Shown piece after piece: positions 33,587 to 41,383 of a stretch of DNA of 60,584 bases. The notes under the pieces are model-generated. The model did no database searches and was not told the DNA's origin. It was given only the letters and a program-made list of their open reading frames with translations. Where the stretch lies: assembly GCA_030154225.1 (NCBI GenBank), contig JASKKI010000006.1, positions 1 through 60,584 of the forward strand, in the 5' to 3' direction. Origin of the DNA: Clostridia bacterium. Lineage in GTDB: Bacteria; Bacillota; Peptococcia; Peptococcales; BICA1-8. The translations under genes were made by a program, and so were the position numbers. The stretch's first letter is position 1; each line of letters opens with the position of its first letter.

Positions 33587-34210
33587 CTAAAAAACTAAAA
33601 ATGAAGCCAGCCCCCAAACTATGGAAAGTAAAATTTCTGCTATGGGCAAAATTATATATCTTGTAAAACCGGTAATAATTAAAAGCATTAGAATTAACGG
33701 ACCATAGCCTTCTAAAGAATAGATAATATGCAAACTGGATCTGGGTAATAAACCTGCTAATATTTTAGAACCATCTAAAGGAGGAACAGGTAATAGGTTA
33801 AAAGCTGCTAAATAAATGTTAATCAAAACTATATAACTTAAAAAAACTGGAACTAATCCCCCAAAAGTCCTAAAAGTGTTAAATAATAAAGCCCCAATAA
33901 ATGCAACCAGGATATTGGCCAGTGGTCCGGCCAAAGCTACATACATCATACCCTGTCTACGGTTAACTTTAAAGTAATAAGGATTAACTTCTACCGGCTT
34001 AGCCCAACCAAATCCAGCTACCAGTAATAATAATGCTCCCAAGGGATCTAAATGATTAATAGGATTTAGAGTTAAACGTCCTTGTATTTTAGGAGTTGGG
34101 TCACCCAAACGATATGCAATCCAGCCATGAGCCAATTCATGAAAAGTTATGGCTATTAAAACTACCGGTACTAAAACCAGTAGTTTTTCAATAGTAAAAT
34201 TACTCAGCAT
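33587..34210 (-). CDS. Site-2 protease family protein (M50)
   Basis: 207 aa intramembrane metalloprotease of the short type. Zinc motif HEXXH as 'FHELAHGW' at about 23-30 in the first membrane region, and the second zinc region 'LLPVPPLDGSKIL' at about 138-150. About six hydrophobic segments. In spore formers several such proteases cleave sigma-factor precursors (SpoIVFB), but this short form next to scpA is a widespread paralogue with unknown substrate. ATG 34210 overlaps the upstream gene by 11 bp. Confidence 0.9.
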   Translation of the reverse strand: MLSNFTIEKLLVLVPVVLIAITFHELAHGWIAYRLGDPTPKIQGRLTLNPINHLDPLGALLLLVAGFGWAKPVEVNPYYFKVNRRQGMMYVALAGPLANILVAFIGALLFNTFRTFGGLVPVFLSYIVLINIYLAAFNLLPVPPLDGSKILAGLLPRSSLHIIYSLEGYGPLILMLLIITGFTRYIILPIAEILLSIVWGLASFLVF

Positions 34211-35447
34211 AATTATCCCTCATTTCCAAAAGCCAATTTAATGCTTCTTCCCGGGTATTTATTCTACCTTCTAAAACTTCCTGTTCCAAATTATTAAGTA
34301 TCTTACCGATTATAGGACCGGGGCGAAAACCGTACTTTAAAAGGTCTCTCCCGGTAATGGGAAGATAAACCCCCTGCCGAGCTTTTTTTATCTCTTTAAT
34401 CAGAAATTCTCTTTTCTCACCCAAAAGACTCAAGAGGAATGTTTCCACTTCTTCAGGAACATTATACATTAAACGATGTAATTGGATAAATGAAAAATTT
34501 ATATTTTCTTGAATTAACCTTTTAATAACTTTTCTATTTTCCACCATCCATTCCAAGCATAATTTTTCTTTTTTACTAAAGTCAAAAGGTACCTCAAAAA
34601 TATAATCAATCTTTGGTGAGCATTGCCAGTAAATTAACATTAAAAGAATCAGCCAGGTTTCTATTTCTTTTCTATTTCTACACCATGTTTTTATAAAACC
34701 TATAGATTTAGGATTTAGGTAGTTTAATTTAATTCCGGGAAAAACATAGGGAGTAACTCCCCAGGCATCTACTAGGTGTAATATTTGTAAAGTATTATCT
34801 TCCTTTACTATTTTTTTGTATTCATTTTTCAAACGAGTTCCTGATATTCTATTAATGTATTTTATTGACTTTGTCAATGTTTTTTCTGTATTTTCTTCTA
34901 AATTAAATTTAAGCCTGGTTAAAAGTCTAGCAGCCCTCAATATTCTGGTGGGGTCTTCTCTAAAACTCTCATTATGTAAAACTTTTATTAAACCCTTATC
35001 TAGATCATTTAGCCCATTAAAAGGGTCAATAATCATTTCTTTATCCTGATTATTGAGTTTAATCGCCAGTGAATTTATCGAAAAATCTCTACGTTTCAAG
35101 TCATCATAAATATTACCTGGCTCGACAATAGGTAAAGAACCATAATTGAGATATATTTCCTTTCGAGTAGTTGTTATGTCTAAAACAAAAAAAGAAGGTA
35201 ACGTTATGGTAGCACTTAAAAAACGTTCATAAGTTCGAATATCCCCACCTAAAACCGGATTGAGAAAATTAGCAAATTCCTGGGCATTTCCTTCAATTGC
35301 AATATCTAGATCATAGTTTGTTTTATTTAAATACAAATCTCTAACTGTACCACCTACCAAGTAGGTATTTACTCCCATTTGGTTAGCCGCCTTAATCACT
35401 TTTTGTAATATTTTTTTTCCCTCAAAACCAAGTTTATTAGTCAACAA
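34200..35447 (-). CDS. tRNA nucleotidyltransferase / poly(A) polymerase family protein
   Basis: 415 aa class II nucleotidyltransferase. N-terminal 'TYLVGGTVRDLYLNKTNYDLDIAIEG' (two-Asp catalytic motif, two blocks), then 'RRDFSINSLAIKL' and the RNA-binding neck 'EDPTRILRAARLLTRLKF'. It either adds CCA to tRNA or is a poly(A) polymerase/CC-adding enzyme; sequence alone does not settle this. The presence of an encoded CCA on the tRNA-Pro here does not decide it either. The TTG start at 35447 is uncertain, as the ribosome-binding site is weak. Confidence 0.88.
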   Translation of the reverse strand: MLTNKLGFEGKKILQKVIKAANQMGVNTYLVGGTVRDLYLNKTNYDLDIAIEGNAQEFANFLNPVLGGDIRTYERFLSATITLPSFFVLDITTTRKEIYLNYGSLPIVEPGNIYDDLKRRDFSINSLAIKLNNQDKEMIIDPFNGLNDLDKGLIKVLHNESFREDPTRILRAARLLTRLKFNLEENTEKTLTKSIKYINRISGTRLKNEYKKIVKEDNTLQILHLVDAWGVTPYVFPGIKLNYLNPKSIGFIKTWCRNRKEIETWLILLMLIYWQCSPKIDYIFEVPFDFSKKEKLCLEWMVENRKVIKRLIQENINFSFIQLHRLMYNVPEEVETFLLSLLGEKREFLIKEIKKARQGVYLPITGRDLLKYGFRPGPIIGKILNNLEQEVLEGRINTREEALNWLLEMRDNYAE

Positions 35448-35533
35448 TTAGAATCACATTCCCAATAAATTCCTTTATTAATTAAAAATATTATAACACA
35501 AGAACAAAAGCATATCATACTTTTTCAGGATAG

Positions 35534-35567
35534 ATAAAAAAACAAAGTCACTTTCAGTGACCTTGTT
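35534..35567 (-). terminator. Terminator of the activase gene set
   Basis: 12-bp stem AACAAGGTCACT/AGTGACTTTGTT with GU pairs and a 3-nt loop, followed by TTTTTATC on the minus strand. Confidence 0.88.
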
Positions 35568-35597
35568 TCCTTAATACTTTTTGATTCTACTAGTATT

Positions 35598-36566
35598 TTA
35601 GCCGGCATTTTCTATAGCATCGGTCCATTTGTTACATTTATCCCCCCAGCGAGCCTTGAGGTTCCCATCAATATATAGTTCAATTACTTCACATATATTA
35701 GGACAACCCTGGCATTCAAAAGATAAAGTGGTAAAATCAGATTTAACCAGGTCAAAACCTTTAAAATTAGTTTCATTTTTACCGGAAACAGCTTCTTTAG
35801 CTAATATTGCAGCTCCTATGGCTCCCATCACATTAAACCATTGAGGAACTATTATTTTTTCTCCCAATGCCTCCTCAAATGCAATTTTAATACCAGGGTT
35901 AGCTGCCACTCCCCCCTGAAATATTATCGGAGCTTTAATATCCTTACCTTTACCTACATTATTTAAATAATTTCTAACCAGAGCCTGACAAAGCCCTGCT
36001 ACTATATCAGAAATACTATGGCCCAATTGTTGCTTATGGATCATATCACTTTCAGCAAATACCGAACACCTACCAGCGATTCTAACCGGATTTTTGGTTT
36101 TTAAGGCTAGTTTAGAAAACTCTTCAATTGTTAATCCTAACCTGGCAGCTTGTTGGTCTAGAAAAGAACCAGTACCGGCAGCACAAACTGTATTCATTGC
36201 AAAATCTGAAACAATCCCATTTTCTAAAATAATTATTTTAGAATCCTGTCCACCTATTTCCAAAACTGAATGTACATCAGGAATTTGATCAGCAGCCGCA
36301 ACGGCATGGGCTGTAATTTCATTTTTTACAACATCTGCACCAACAATTAGTGCTGCTAGCTTTCTTCCACTTCCCGTTGTTCCTACTCCTTTGACTTTTG
36401 TTTCCCTGGGAATTAAAGTATATAATTTTAATAATCCATTTTGCAGTGTTTCAATAGGTCTTCCTAGAGTTCGAAGATATAAAGCTTGTTTAACATTATG
36501 TGTTTCATCAATTAAAACTATATTTGTACTTACAGAACCAACATCAATACCCAAAAATACATTCAC
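35598..36566 (-). CDS. Acyl-CoA dehydratase activase (HgdC-type ATPase)
   Basis: 322 aa ASKHA-fold ATPase that, in 2-hydroxyacyl-CoA dehydratases and benzoyl-CoA reductases, pumps electrons into the catalytic iron-sulfur partner. 'GIDVGSVSTNIVLID' (about 6-20), 'VGTTGSGRKL', the Fe-S cysteine at 'TVCAAGTGSFLDQQA' (about 128) and 'AGRCSVFAESDMIH' (about 164) are intact. Unusually, the C-terminal 45 residues add a second Cys cluster ('CQGCPNICE', 'GDKCNKW'). It overlaps the gene upstream by four bases, forming an operon with two HgdB-like proteins. Confidence 0.9.
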   Translation of the reverse strand: MNVFLGIDVGSVSTNIVLIDETHNVKQALYLRTLGRPIETLQNGLLKLYTLIPRETKVKGVGTTGSGRKLAALIVGADVVKNEITAHAVAAADQIPDVHSVLEIGGQDSKIIILENGIVSDFAMNTVCAAGTGSFLDQQAARLGLTIEEFSKLALKTKNPVRIAGRCSVFAESDMIHKQQLGHSISDIVAGLCQALVRNYLNNVGKGKDIKAPIIFQGGVAANPGIKIAFEEALGEKIIVPQWFNVMGAIGAAILAKEAVSGKNETNFKGFDLVKSDFTTLSFECQGCPNICEVIELYIDGNLKARWGDKCNKWTDAIENAG

Positions 36567-37660
36567 TTGGCTATCCTCCTTTGGTTTTCCAGTTGTCTTC
36601 TAATTAAATCGATAAAAGCCTCCAAGCGGGTAACTAACCCGGCTTTTCCCGATTGTTCATCTACATATATTGTTAAAATGGGTATATTACATTCTTCCCT
36701 AACCTTTGGCAAAATACTATGGGCAACTATTTCGGGCATACAAGTTAAAGGTGCAATCTGAATTAGCCCGTGAAATCCTTCCTGGGAAAAACCAACGGCA
36801 TACCCTATAGTTTCCCGGCCATGACCACCCACAAAATAATTCAGATAAGGTTTGGCTAATTGAACAAAAGGTTTTACTTTTTCCCTTTTGGAATAATTCA
36901 TTAGCAGGTGACTATTAATCCATTCACTTAAATACAATGATCTAGTTACCTCAACTCCCAATTTTCCAAGTTCTTTTTCAATCTCCAGATTAACAAAAGG
37001 CTCTAAAAGGGTGTAGATTTCACCAATTAAGCCTATTTTAATTATCCTAAGATCATCGTTAACAGGAACTTGTTCCAACTTTAATAACCCTAGTCCAGTA
37101 GCTTCCTGTAGTGAAATATAACTTTGGGCATTATCAATTGTATTTAAAACATGTTTATAAATTATATCTACAGTACCTATTCTTTTTTCCCTTGGTCGCA
37201 AATACTGTACCTTCCGTTCCACTAAATCAATAGCACAAGCTTTTTGATAACTAAACTTTATAGCTTCAATTACTTTCCTCCAGGAGTTGGTACCAATTAT
37301 TTTTTTCAAGCGCATAATAAATTGTCCCAAATGCTTATCCGGCGGTTCAAGGACAAGGGTATCATACTCATAACCTAGTTCATGTAAAATTTCTTTTTCA
37401 ACCTGTGCATATAATCCAAAGCGGCAAGGACCTACTCCTCCAGCCATAATTATTGTATCAGCACCCAATTGGCGAGCTTCAATTAAGTTACCTAAATTTA
37501 TTTTTAAAGGTAAACAGGCAAACTCAGGTGCATACTTTACTCCTAAATTTAAAGTTTTTTGACTGGAAAAAGGAGGTATAACTACATCTAAATCTAAATA
37601 TTCCAGCAATCCTTTAACAACTATATACATGTTACCCATATGGGGAAACGTTAATATCAA
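36563..37660 (-). CDS. HgdB/DUF2229-like protein, CoA-protein-activase type (second)
   Basis: 365 aa. N-terminus 'FPHMGNMYIVVKGLLEYL', then 'PEFACLPLKINLGNLIEARQLGADTIIM', 'AGGVGPCRFG' and the end 'TIYVDEQSGKAGLVTRLEAFIDLIRR' (split quotation). These blocks match the 2-hydroxyglutaryl-CoA dehydratase-related part of long acyl-CoA-dehydratase-activase proteins and carry conserved Cys (about 47 and 80). No biochemical role is established for this group. The TTG start at 37660 follows GGGTGGGG. Paralogous to the gene just upstream. Confidence 0.8.
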   Translation of the reverse strand: MILTFPHMGNMYIVVKGLLEYLDLDVVIPPFSSQKTLNLGVKYAPEFACLPLKINLGNLIEARQLGADTIIMAGGVGPCRFGLYAQVEKEILHELGYEYDTLVLEPPDKHLGQFIMRLKKIIGTNSWRKVIEAIKFSYQKACAIDLVERKVQYLRPREKRIGTVDIIYKHVLNTIDNAQSYISLQEATGLGLLKLEQVPVNDDLRIIKIGLIGEIYTLLEPFVNLEIEKELGKLGVEVTRSLYLSEWINSHLLMNYSKREKVKPFVQLAKPYLNYFVGGHGRETIGYAVGFSQEGFHGLIQIAPLTCMPEIVAHSILPKVREECNIPILTIYVDEQSGKAGLVTRLEAFIDLIRRQLENQRRIAK

Positions 37661-37663
37661 AAA

Positions 37664-38614
37664 TTACCCCACCCTTCTTTTTAATAAATCATAGAAGGCT
37701 TCAATTCTGGTATTTATACCAGCCTCACCAGTATGTTCGTCAATAGTTAAGTTTAAAATAGGCTTATTATTTTTTGTTTTTAAATGATGATAGATCATAC
37801 TACTGGTCATTGCATCGGGGCCACAACCAAAAGAACTTATATTAATAAAACCGGAAATTTCTGCCTGTTTACTAAAATAAAAAGCAGAACCCAATAAATT
37901 TTTAGCGAAATTCCAGAATATCCTTTTAGGCAAAATACTTACTTCTTTATTAACCATTTTTGGGTGTATCATCTCACTTGTAAAAACACTGACATTTAAT
38001 TTCGCAAGTTTTTCCAATAAATTCATGCTTAAATACCCATCGTAAAGAATATATTCATGCCCTATTACAGCAATATTTAATCTTCCCGGATCTTTATCTA
38101 AATGGGTAATTTTAAACTCCCTAGGAATTGATTTATTTAACCAAACCTGGTTAAACTTTTTAAAATCACTAACCCCTTTAAACCAGGACATTGCAATTTT
38201 GCCAGGATTTTTAGAAAAAATATTTCCCACTTCCCAAATAATTTTCCATAGATTATTATCCCTTTTAGTTAAATCGATTGTTGGTCCAATAACCTCAGGC
38301 AAATTATCTATGTTAGTAACAAGCATATCAGGAATTCCCATAAATTTTGGACATGAAAATTCCTTTTTTTCTACACTGACCAGTCGAGGAGCAAATATAT
38401 AATCAACTTTATCCTTTAAATAGTTAATATGTCCAAAATAAACCTTAACAGGTAAGCAAGCTTCATCAACTACATATTTAGCACCTTGATCTAAAATGGC
38501 TCTATTTGTAGGTGGTGAAAAAATAACTTTTGCCCCTAAATTTTCAAAAAAAGTTTTCCAAAGTGAAAAATATTTATAATAATTTAAAGCTCGGGGTATA
38601 CCTATTCGTAGCAT
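37664..38614 (-). CDS. HgdB/DUF2229-like protein, CoA-protein-activase type (first)
   Basis: 316 aa from ATG 38614 with GGAGG eight bases upstream; the longer reading to 38662 has no site. 'RIGIPRALNYYKYFSLWKTF' is the DUF2229 N-terminal signature, followed by 'VDEACLPVKVYFGHI' and the end 'LTIDEHTGEAGINTRIEAF'. Three-base spacing to the next gene. In other Clostridia one long polypeptide holds activase plus this region; here they are three separate genes. Function unknown; a role in activating or assembling an unidentified CoA-ester dehydratase is only inferred. Confidence 0.8.
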   Translation of the reverse strand: MLRIGIPRALNYYKYFSLWKTFFENLGAKVIFSPPTNRAILDQGAKYVVDEACLPVKVYFGHINYLKDKVDYIFAPRLVSVEKKEFSCPKFMGIPDMLVTNIDNLPEVIGPTIDLTKRDNNLWKIIWEVGNIFSKNPGKIAMSWFKGVSDFKKFNQVWLNKSIPREFKITHLDKDPGRLNIAVIGHEYILYDGYLSMNLLEKLAKLNVSVFTSEMIHPKMVNKEVSILPKRIFWNFAKNLLGSAFYFSKQAEISGFINISSFGCGPDAMTSSMIYHHLKTKNNKPILNLTIDEHTGEAGINTRIEAFYDLLKRRVG

Positions 38615-38705
38615 AATTTTCCTCCGTTTTATAAAATTTAGCACATTAAAGATTTTTAACAATTTATAGTTTTTTTATACCCTTCAAGAACAAAATCACT
38701 TAATT

Positions 38706-38730
38706 AGAAAAACCGGCTAAGCCGGTTTTT
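38706..38730 (-). terminator. Terminator of the spoVA operon
   Basis: 9-bp stem AAAACCGGC/GCCGGTTTT with a TAA-type loop and T run on the minus strand, directly after spoVAF. Confidence 0.88.
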
Positions 38731-38739
38731 AATGTCAAT

Positions 38740-40278
38740 TTACTCTTTTTTTCTTTTCCATTTGAGTTTCGGTTTTCGGGCGGGAGCAGGTATCGTCCCA
38801 CCTTTTTGCCTTGTTTTATCAATTGGCTTTAAAATACCAGGACGAATATTTTGAATAGGTACCGGAGATCTAACTAAAATTGATTTGAAACCACGCCAAT
38901 CAAAGGGTATTAATGGCCATAAATAGGGAACACCAAATGATTTCATAAAAGCTAAAAATAATAAGACTACTAATATTCCACCTATAAAGCCTATTAGACC
39001 TAAGCTAGCTACAGAAAGTAAAAGAAAATATCGTATATATCTATTAGCTAATCCAAGTTCAAAACTGGGAGTAGCAAAAGTTCCCACAGCTGCTAGTGCA
39101 CCATATAAAATTACTTCTGGAACAAATAGACCAATATTAATAGCAACCTCACCAATGAAAAAAGCAGCAATTAAACCTAAAGCAGTAGCTAATGGTGACG
39201 GTGTATGTATAGCCGCCATCCTAATTAAATCTATACCTATTTCTGCCAACAGGATTTGTATAAGTAAAGGTACATTTCCTTTTTTTTCTGGTCCTATATA
39301 TTTAAGTCCTTCTGGTAAAAGCTCTGGCTGTACTGAAACTAAATACCAAAGGGGCAAAATAAACAAAGAGGAAATTATGCCAAAAAACCGCACCCATCTA
39401 AGATAAGCACCAATACTAGGGCTTTGCCTGTATTCTTCGGCATGCTGTACATGGTGAAAATAGGTAGTAGGTAATATAATAATGCTGGGAGAAGTATCAA
39501 CTATTAACAAGATATGACCTTCCAATAAATGCACCGCTGCAACATCAGGTCTTTCTGTATATCTAACCTTTGGAAATGGATTCCAATAATTGCCAGGCAT
39601 TATTAACTCTTCTATAGATTTTTCAGCCATAGGTAAACCATCAATATTAATTGATTGTAACTTATCTTTAATTGTGGAAATTAGTTCGGGATTAGCGACA
39701 TCCTCAATATAACTGATAATAACATCTGTTCTGGACCTTCGCCCAACTTGTACCAGTTCCATCCTCAATCTAGGATCCCTTATTCTTCTTCTAATTAGGG
39801 CTGAATTAAAGACTAGGGTTTCAACAAAACCATCCCTGGAACCCCGACTTACCCGTTCAATGTCTGGTTCTTCAGGGCCTCTGGCAGGATATTCCCTGGC
39901 ATCAATAATGATTCCCTGATCTACCCCATCTATTATCAAAACAATAGTCCCGGATAAAACGGAAGTTATAATTTTATCTAACTGATCCGTTTTATCTGTT
40001 TCAATATAATTAATAAATTTTGTAGTTAATTTTTCTAAAGGGTCGACTGCTAAATCTTCATTTTCTACCCTGGCTAGGGTTTTCATAATCCAGAGCATAA
40101 TATCGTCTTTAGCAAATCCATCCACAAAATATAATGCTGCTTTTTTTCCTGCAATAGTAATATCCCTTCGAATTACATCGTAGCTTTTACCTATACCTAA
40201 TTCTCGGTCTAAAATTAAAATATTTTCATCAATTTTTTTATTAACTTTGACACTTTGTATTCCATCTAGTTGGCTCAT
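38740..40278 (-). CDS. spoVAF: Stage V sporulation protein AF (GerA family)
   Basis: 512 aa GerAA-type membrane protein. A cytoplasmic N-terminal region (about 1-285) with 'GIIIDAREYPARGPEEPDIERVSRGSRDGFVETL'-type signature (present in blocks), then about five transmembrane helices ('FGIISSLFILPLWYLVS', 'GEVAINIGLFVPEVILYGALAAVG') and a basic C-terminal tail. In B. subtilis SpoVAF with FigP (YqhR) amplifies germinant response. ATG 40278 follows GGAGG and overlaps spoVAEa by 38 bp. Last gene of the operon. Confidence 0.93.
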   Translation of the reverse strand: MSQLDGIQSVKVNKKIDENILILDRELGIGKSYDVIRRDITIAGKKAALYFVDGFAKDDIMLWIMKTLARVENEDLAVDPLEKLTTKFINYIETDKTDQLDKIITSVLSGTIVLIIDGVDQGIIIDAREYPARGPEEPDIERVSRGSRDGFVETLVFNSALIRRRIRDPRLRMELVQVGRRSRTDVIISYIEDVANPELISTIKDKLQSINIDGLPMAEKSIEELIMPGNYWNPFPKVRYTERPDVAAVHLLEGHILLIVDTSPSIIILPTTYFHHVQHAEEYRQSPSIGAYLRWVRFFGIISSLFILPLWYLVSVQPELLPEGLKYIGPEKKGNVPLLIQILLAEIGIDLIRMAAIHTPSPLATALGLIAAFFIGEVAINIGLFVPEVILYGALAAVGTFATPSFELGLANRYIRYFLLLSVASLGLIGFIGGILVVLLFLAFMKSFGVPYLWPLIPFDWRGFKSILVRSPVPIQNIRPGILKPIDKTRQKGGTIPAPARKPKLKWKRKKE

Positions 40279-40834
40279 TTTTTAAGCCTCCTCGGGAAAT
40301 AATGTATTGTAAGGCTTTAGTGGTAATTCTAGCTCCATTATGGTAGTCATCCTTGCCATCCATTTTGCCAATATCACCAATACCGATAATTATGGGAATA
40401 TCCAATTCATTGAGAATATCTACTGTATCTCCTAAAATCTTTTTGGTATACCAACAGGGTCTACCTGTTTTATCAACAGGTGCTTTGATTATTTTCCCAT
40501 CCCTGGTTATTGAATAATCACACTTAACTCCTTCCGCATTTGTGTTAGAGGCAACTGCTAAAACCCCAATTACTTCAATATCATGATGTTTCGCCACAAT
40601 TTCTAAAGCTGTTTCTCCATTTCCTTTACGGGGAGATCCTCGATCATCAAACATTACAACTACAGGGTCATGTTCGGCTTGTTTAATAAGTTCTACAATT
40701 TTTTCACCTTTCAATGGAGTAGGATTACCTCCGGAAGCAGATATAGTACGAGCATTAATGTTTTTGGCAGCTGTTTCTATTGTCTGCTGAGCAATAGTAT
40801 CACCATCTGTAACTAATATTACTTTACGCGGCAT
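40241..40834 (-). CDS. spoVAEa: Stage V sporulation protein AE (SpoVAEa, soluble)
   Basis: 197 aa soluble protein with 'KVILVTDGDTIAQQTIETAAKNI', broken by 'ISASGGNPTPLKGEKIVELI' and later 'VVMFDDRGSPRKGNGETALEIV', the pattern of SpoVAEa proteins. SpoVA proteins transport dipicolinic acid into and out of the spore core; the exact part of SpoVAEa is not known. ATG 40834 is seven bases after the spoVAEb stop. Confidence 0.93.
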   Translation of the reverse strand: MPRKVILVTDGDTIAQQTIETAAKNINARTISASGGNPTPLKGEKIVELIKQAEHDPVVVMFDDRGSPRKGNGETALEIVAKHHDIEVIGVLAVASNTNAEGVKCDYSITRDGKIIKAPVDKTGRPCWYTKKILGDTVDILNELDIPIIIGIGDIGKMDGKDDYHNGARITTKALQYIISRGGLKNEPTRWNTKCQS

Positions 40835-40840
40835 AATGAG

Positions 40841-41203
40841 TTATCCTTTCGGATTGAAAATTGTCGCCATAGAAAATCCTAATACAATGGCTGCAACTAT
40901 TCCTACAGAAGTTGCTTCCAATCCTCCACCAATTGCACCAAGTAGTCCTTTGGTTTTTACCCCTTCGATTGCACCTTGAGCCAAAGAATGACCAAATCCA
41001 GAAAGGGGAATGGTCGCTCCTGCCCCACCTAATTTAACTAGTGGTTCATAGTAACCTAAAGCACTTATTACTGCGCCGGTAGTTACATATCCAACTAAAA
41101 TATGGGCGGGGGTAATAACAAAAGGAGTTAAATCCATGATTAATTGTCCTATGACACAAATAATACCCCCAATAAAAAATGCATTAAATATATTTTCTAA
41201 CAT
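40841..41203 (-). CDS. spoVAE: Stage V sporulation protein AE (SpoVAEb, membrane)
   Basis: 120 aa membrane protein homologous to SpoVAC: 'FFIGGIICVIGQLIMDLTPF', 'GAGATIPLSGFGHSLAQG' and a C-terminal helix. Part of the SpoVA channel for Ca2+-dipicolinate. The start ATG 41203 has GAGGAGG. Separated from spoVAD by 177 bp that carries a candidate structured RNA, whereas the genes on either side are tightly packed. Confidence 0.95.
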   Translation of the reverse strand: MLENIFNAFFIGGIICVIGQLIMDLTPFVITPAHILVGYVTTGAVISALGYYEPLVKLGGAGATIPLSGFGHSLAQGAIEGVKTKGLLGAIGGGLEATSVGIVAAIVLGFSMATIFNPKG

Positions 41204-41262
41204 AATTTAGCCTCCTCGTATAATATGTTTAGTCCCTCTTTAAATAAATAATTTCCAGTTTT

Positions 41263-41383
41263 AAAAAAACAGAGGCTCACCGTCAAGGGCGGGCACCTAT
41301 CACCCGCAGATAGTTCCTTCTGGCAACCTATACTGGAAGACAGTAGCTTCCAGGTAGCCCATGCCGGAGTACTTGCTGGACTA
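41263..41383 (-). ncRNA. Candidate structured RNA (pseudoknot, switch-like) between spoVAD and spoVAEb
   Basis: Read on the minus strand. By hand count 41270-41383 is about 56% G+C against an AT-rich background. Stem A: CTGGAAG (41347-41353)/CTTCCAG (41333-41339), extended by GGCTAC (41354-41359)/GTTGCC (41322-41327) with one mismatch. Pseudoknot: CTATC (41309-41313)/GATAG (41297-41301), whose loop GCGGG (41303-41307) pairs with CCCGC (41289-41293). A competing long-range helix joins GGGCTACC (41353-41360) with GGTGAGCC (41274-41281), immediately before a run of 7 T. It lies in the spoVA transcript, starting right at the spoVAD stop. I do not recognise a known riboswitch or ribozyme. A 72-codon ORF across it looks incidental. 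Confidence 0.55.
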
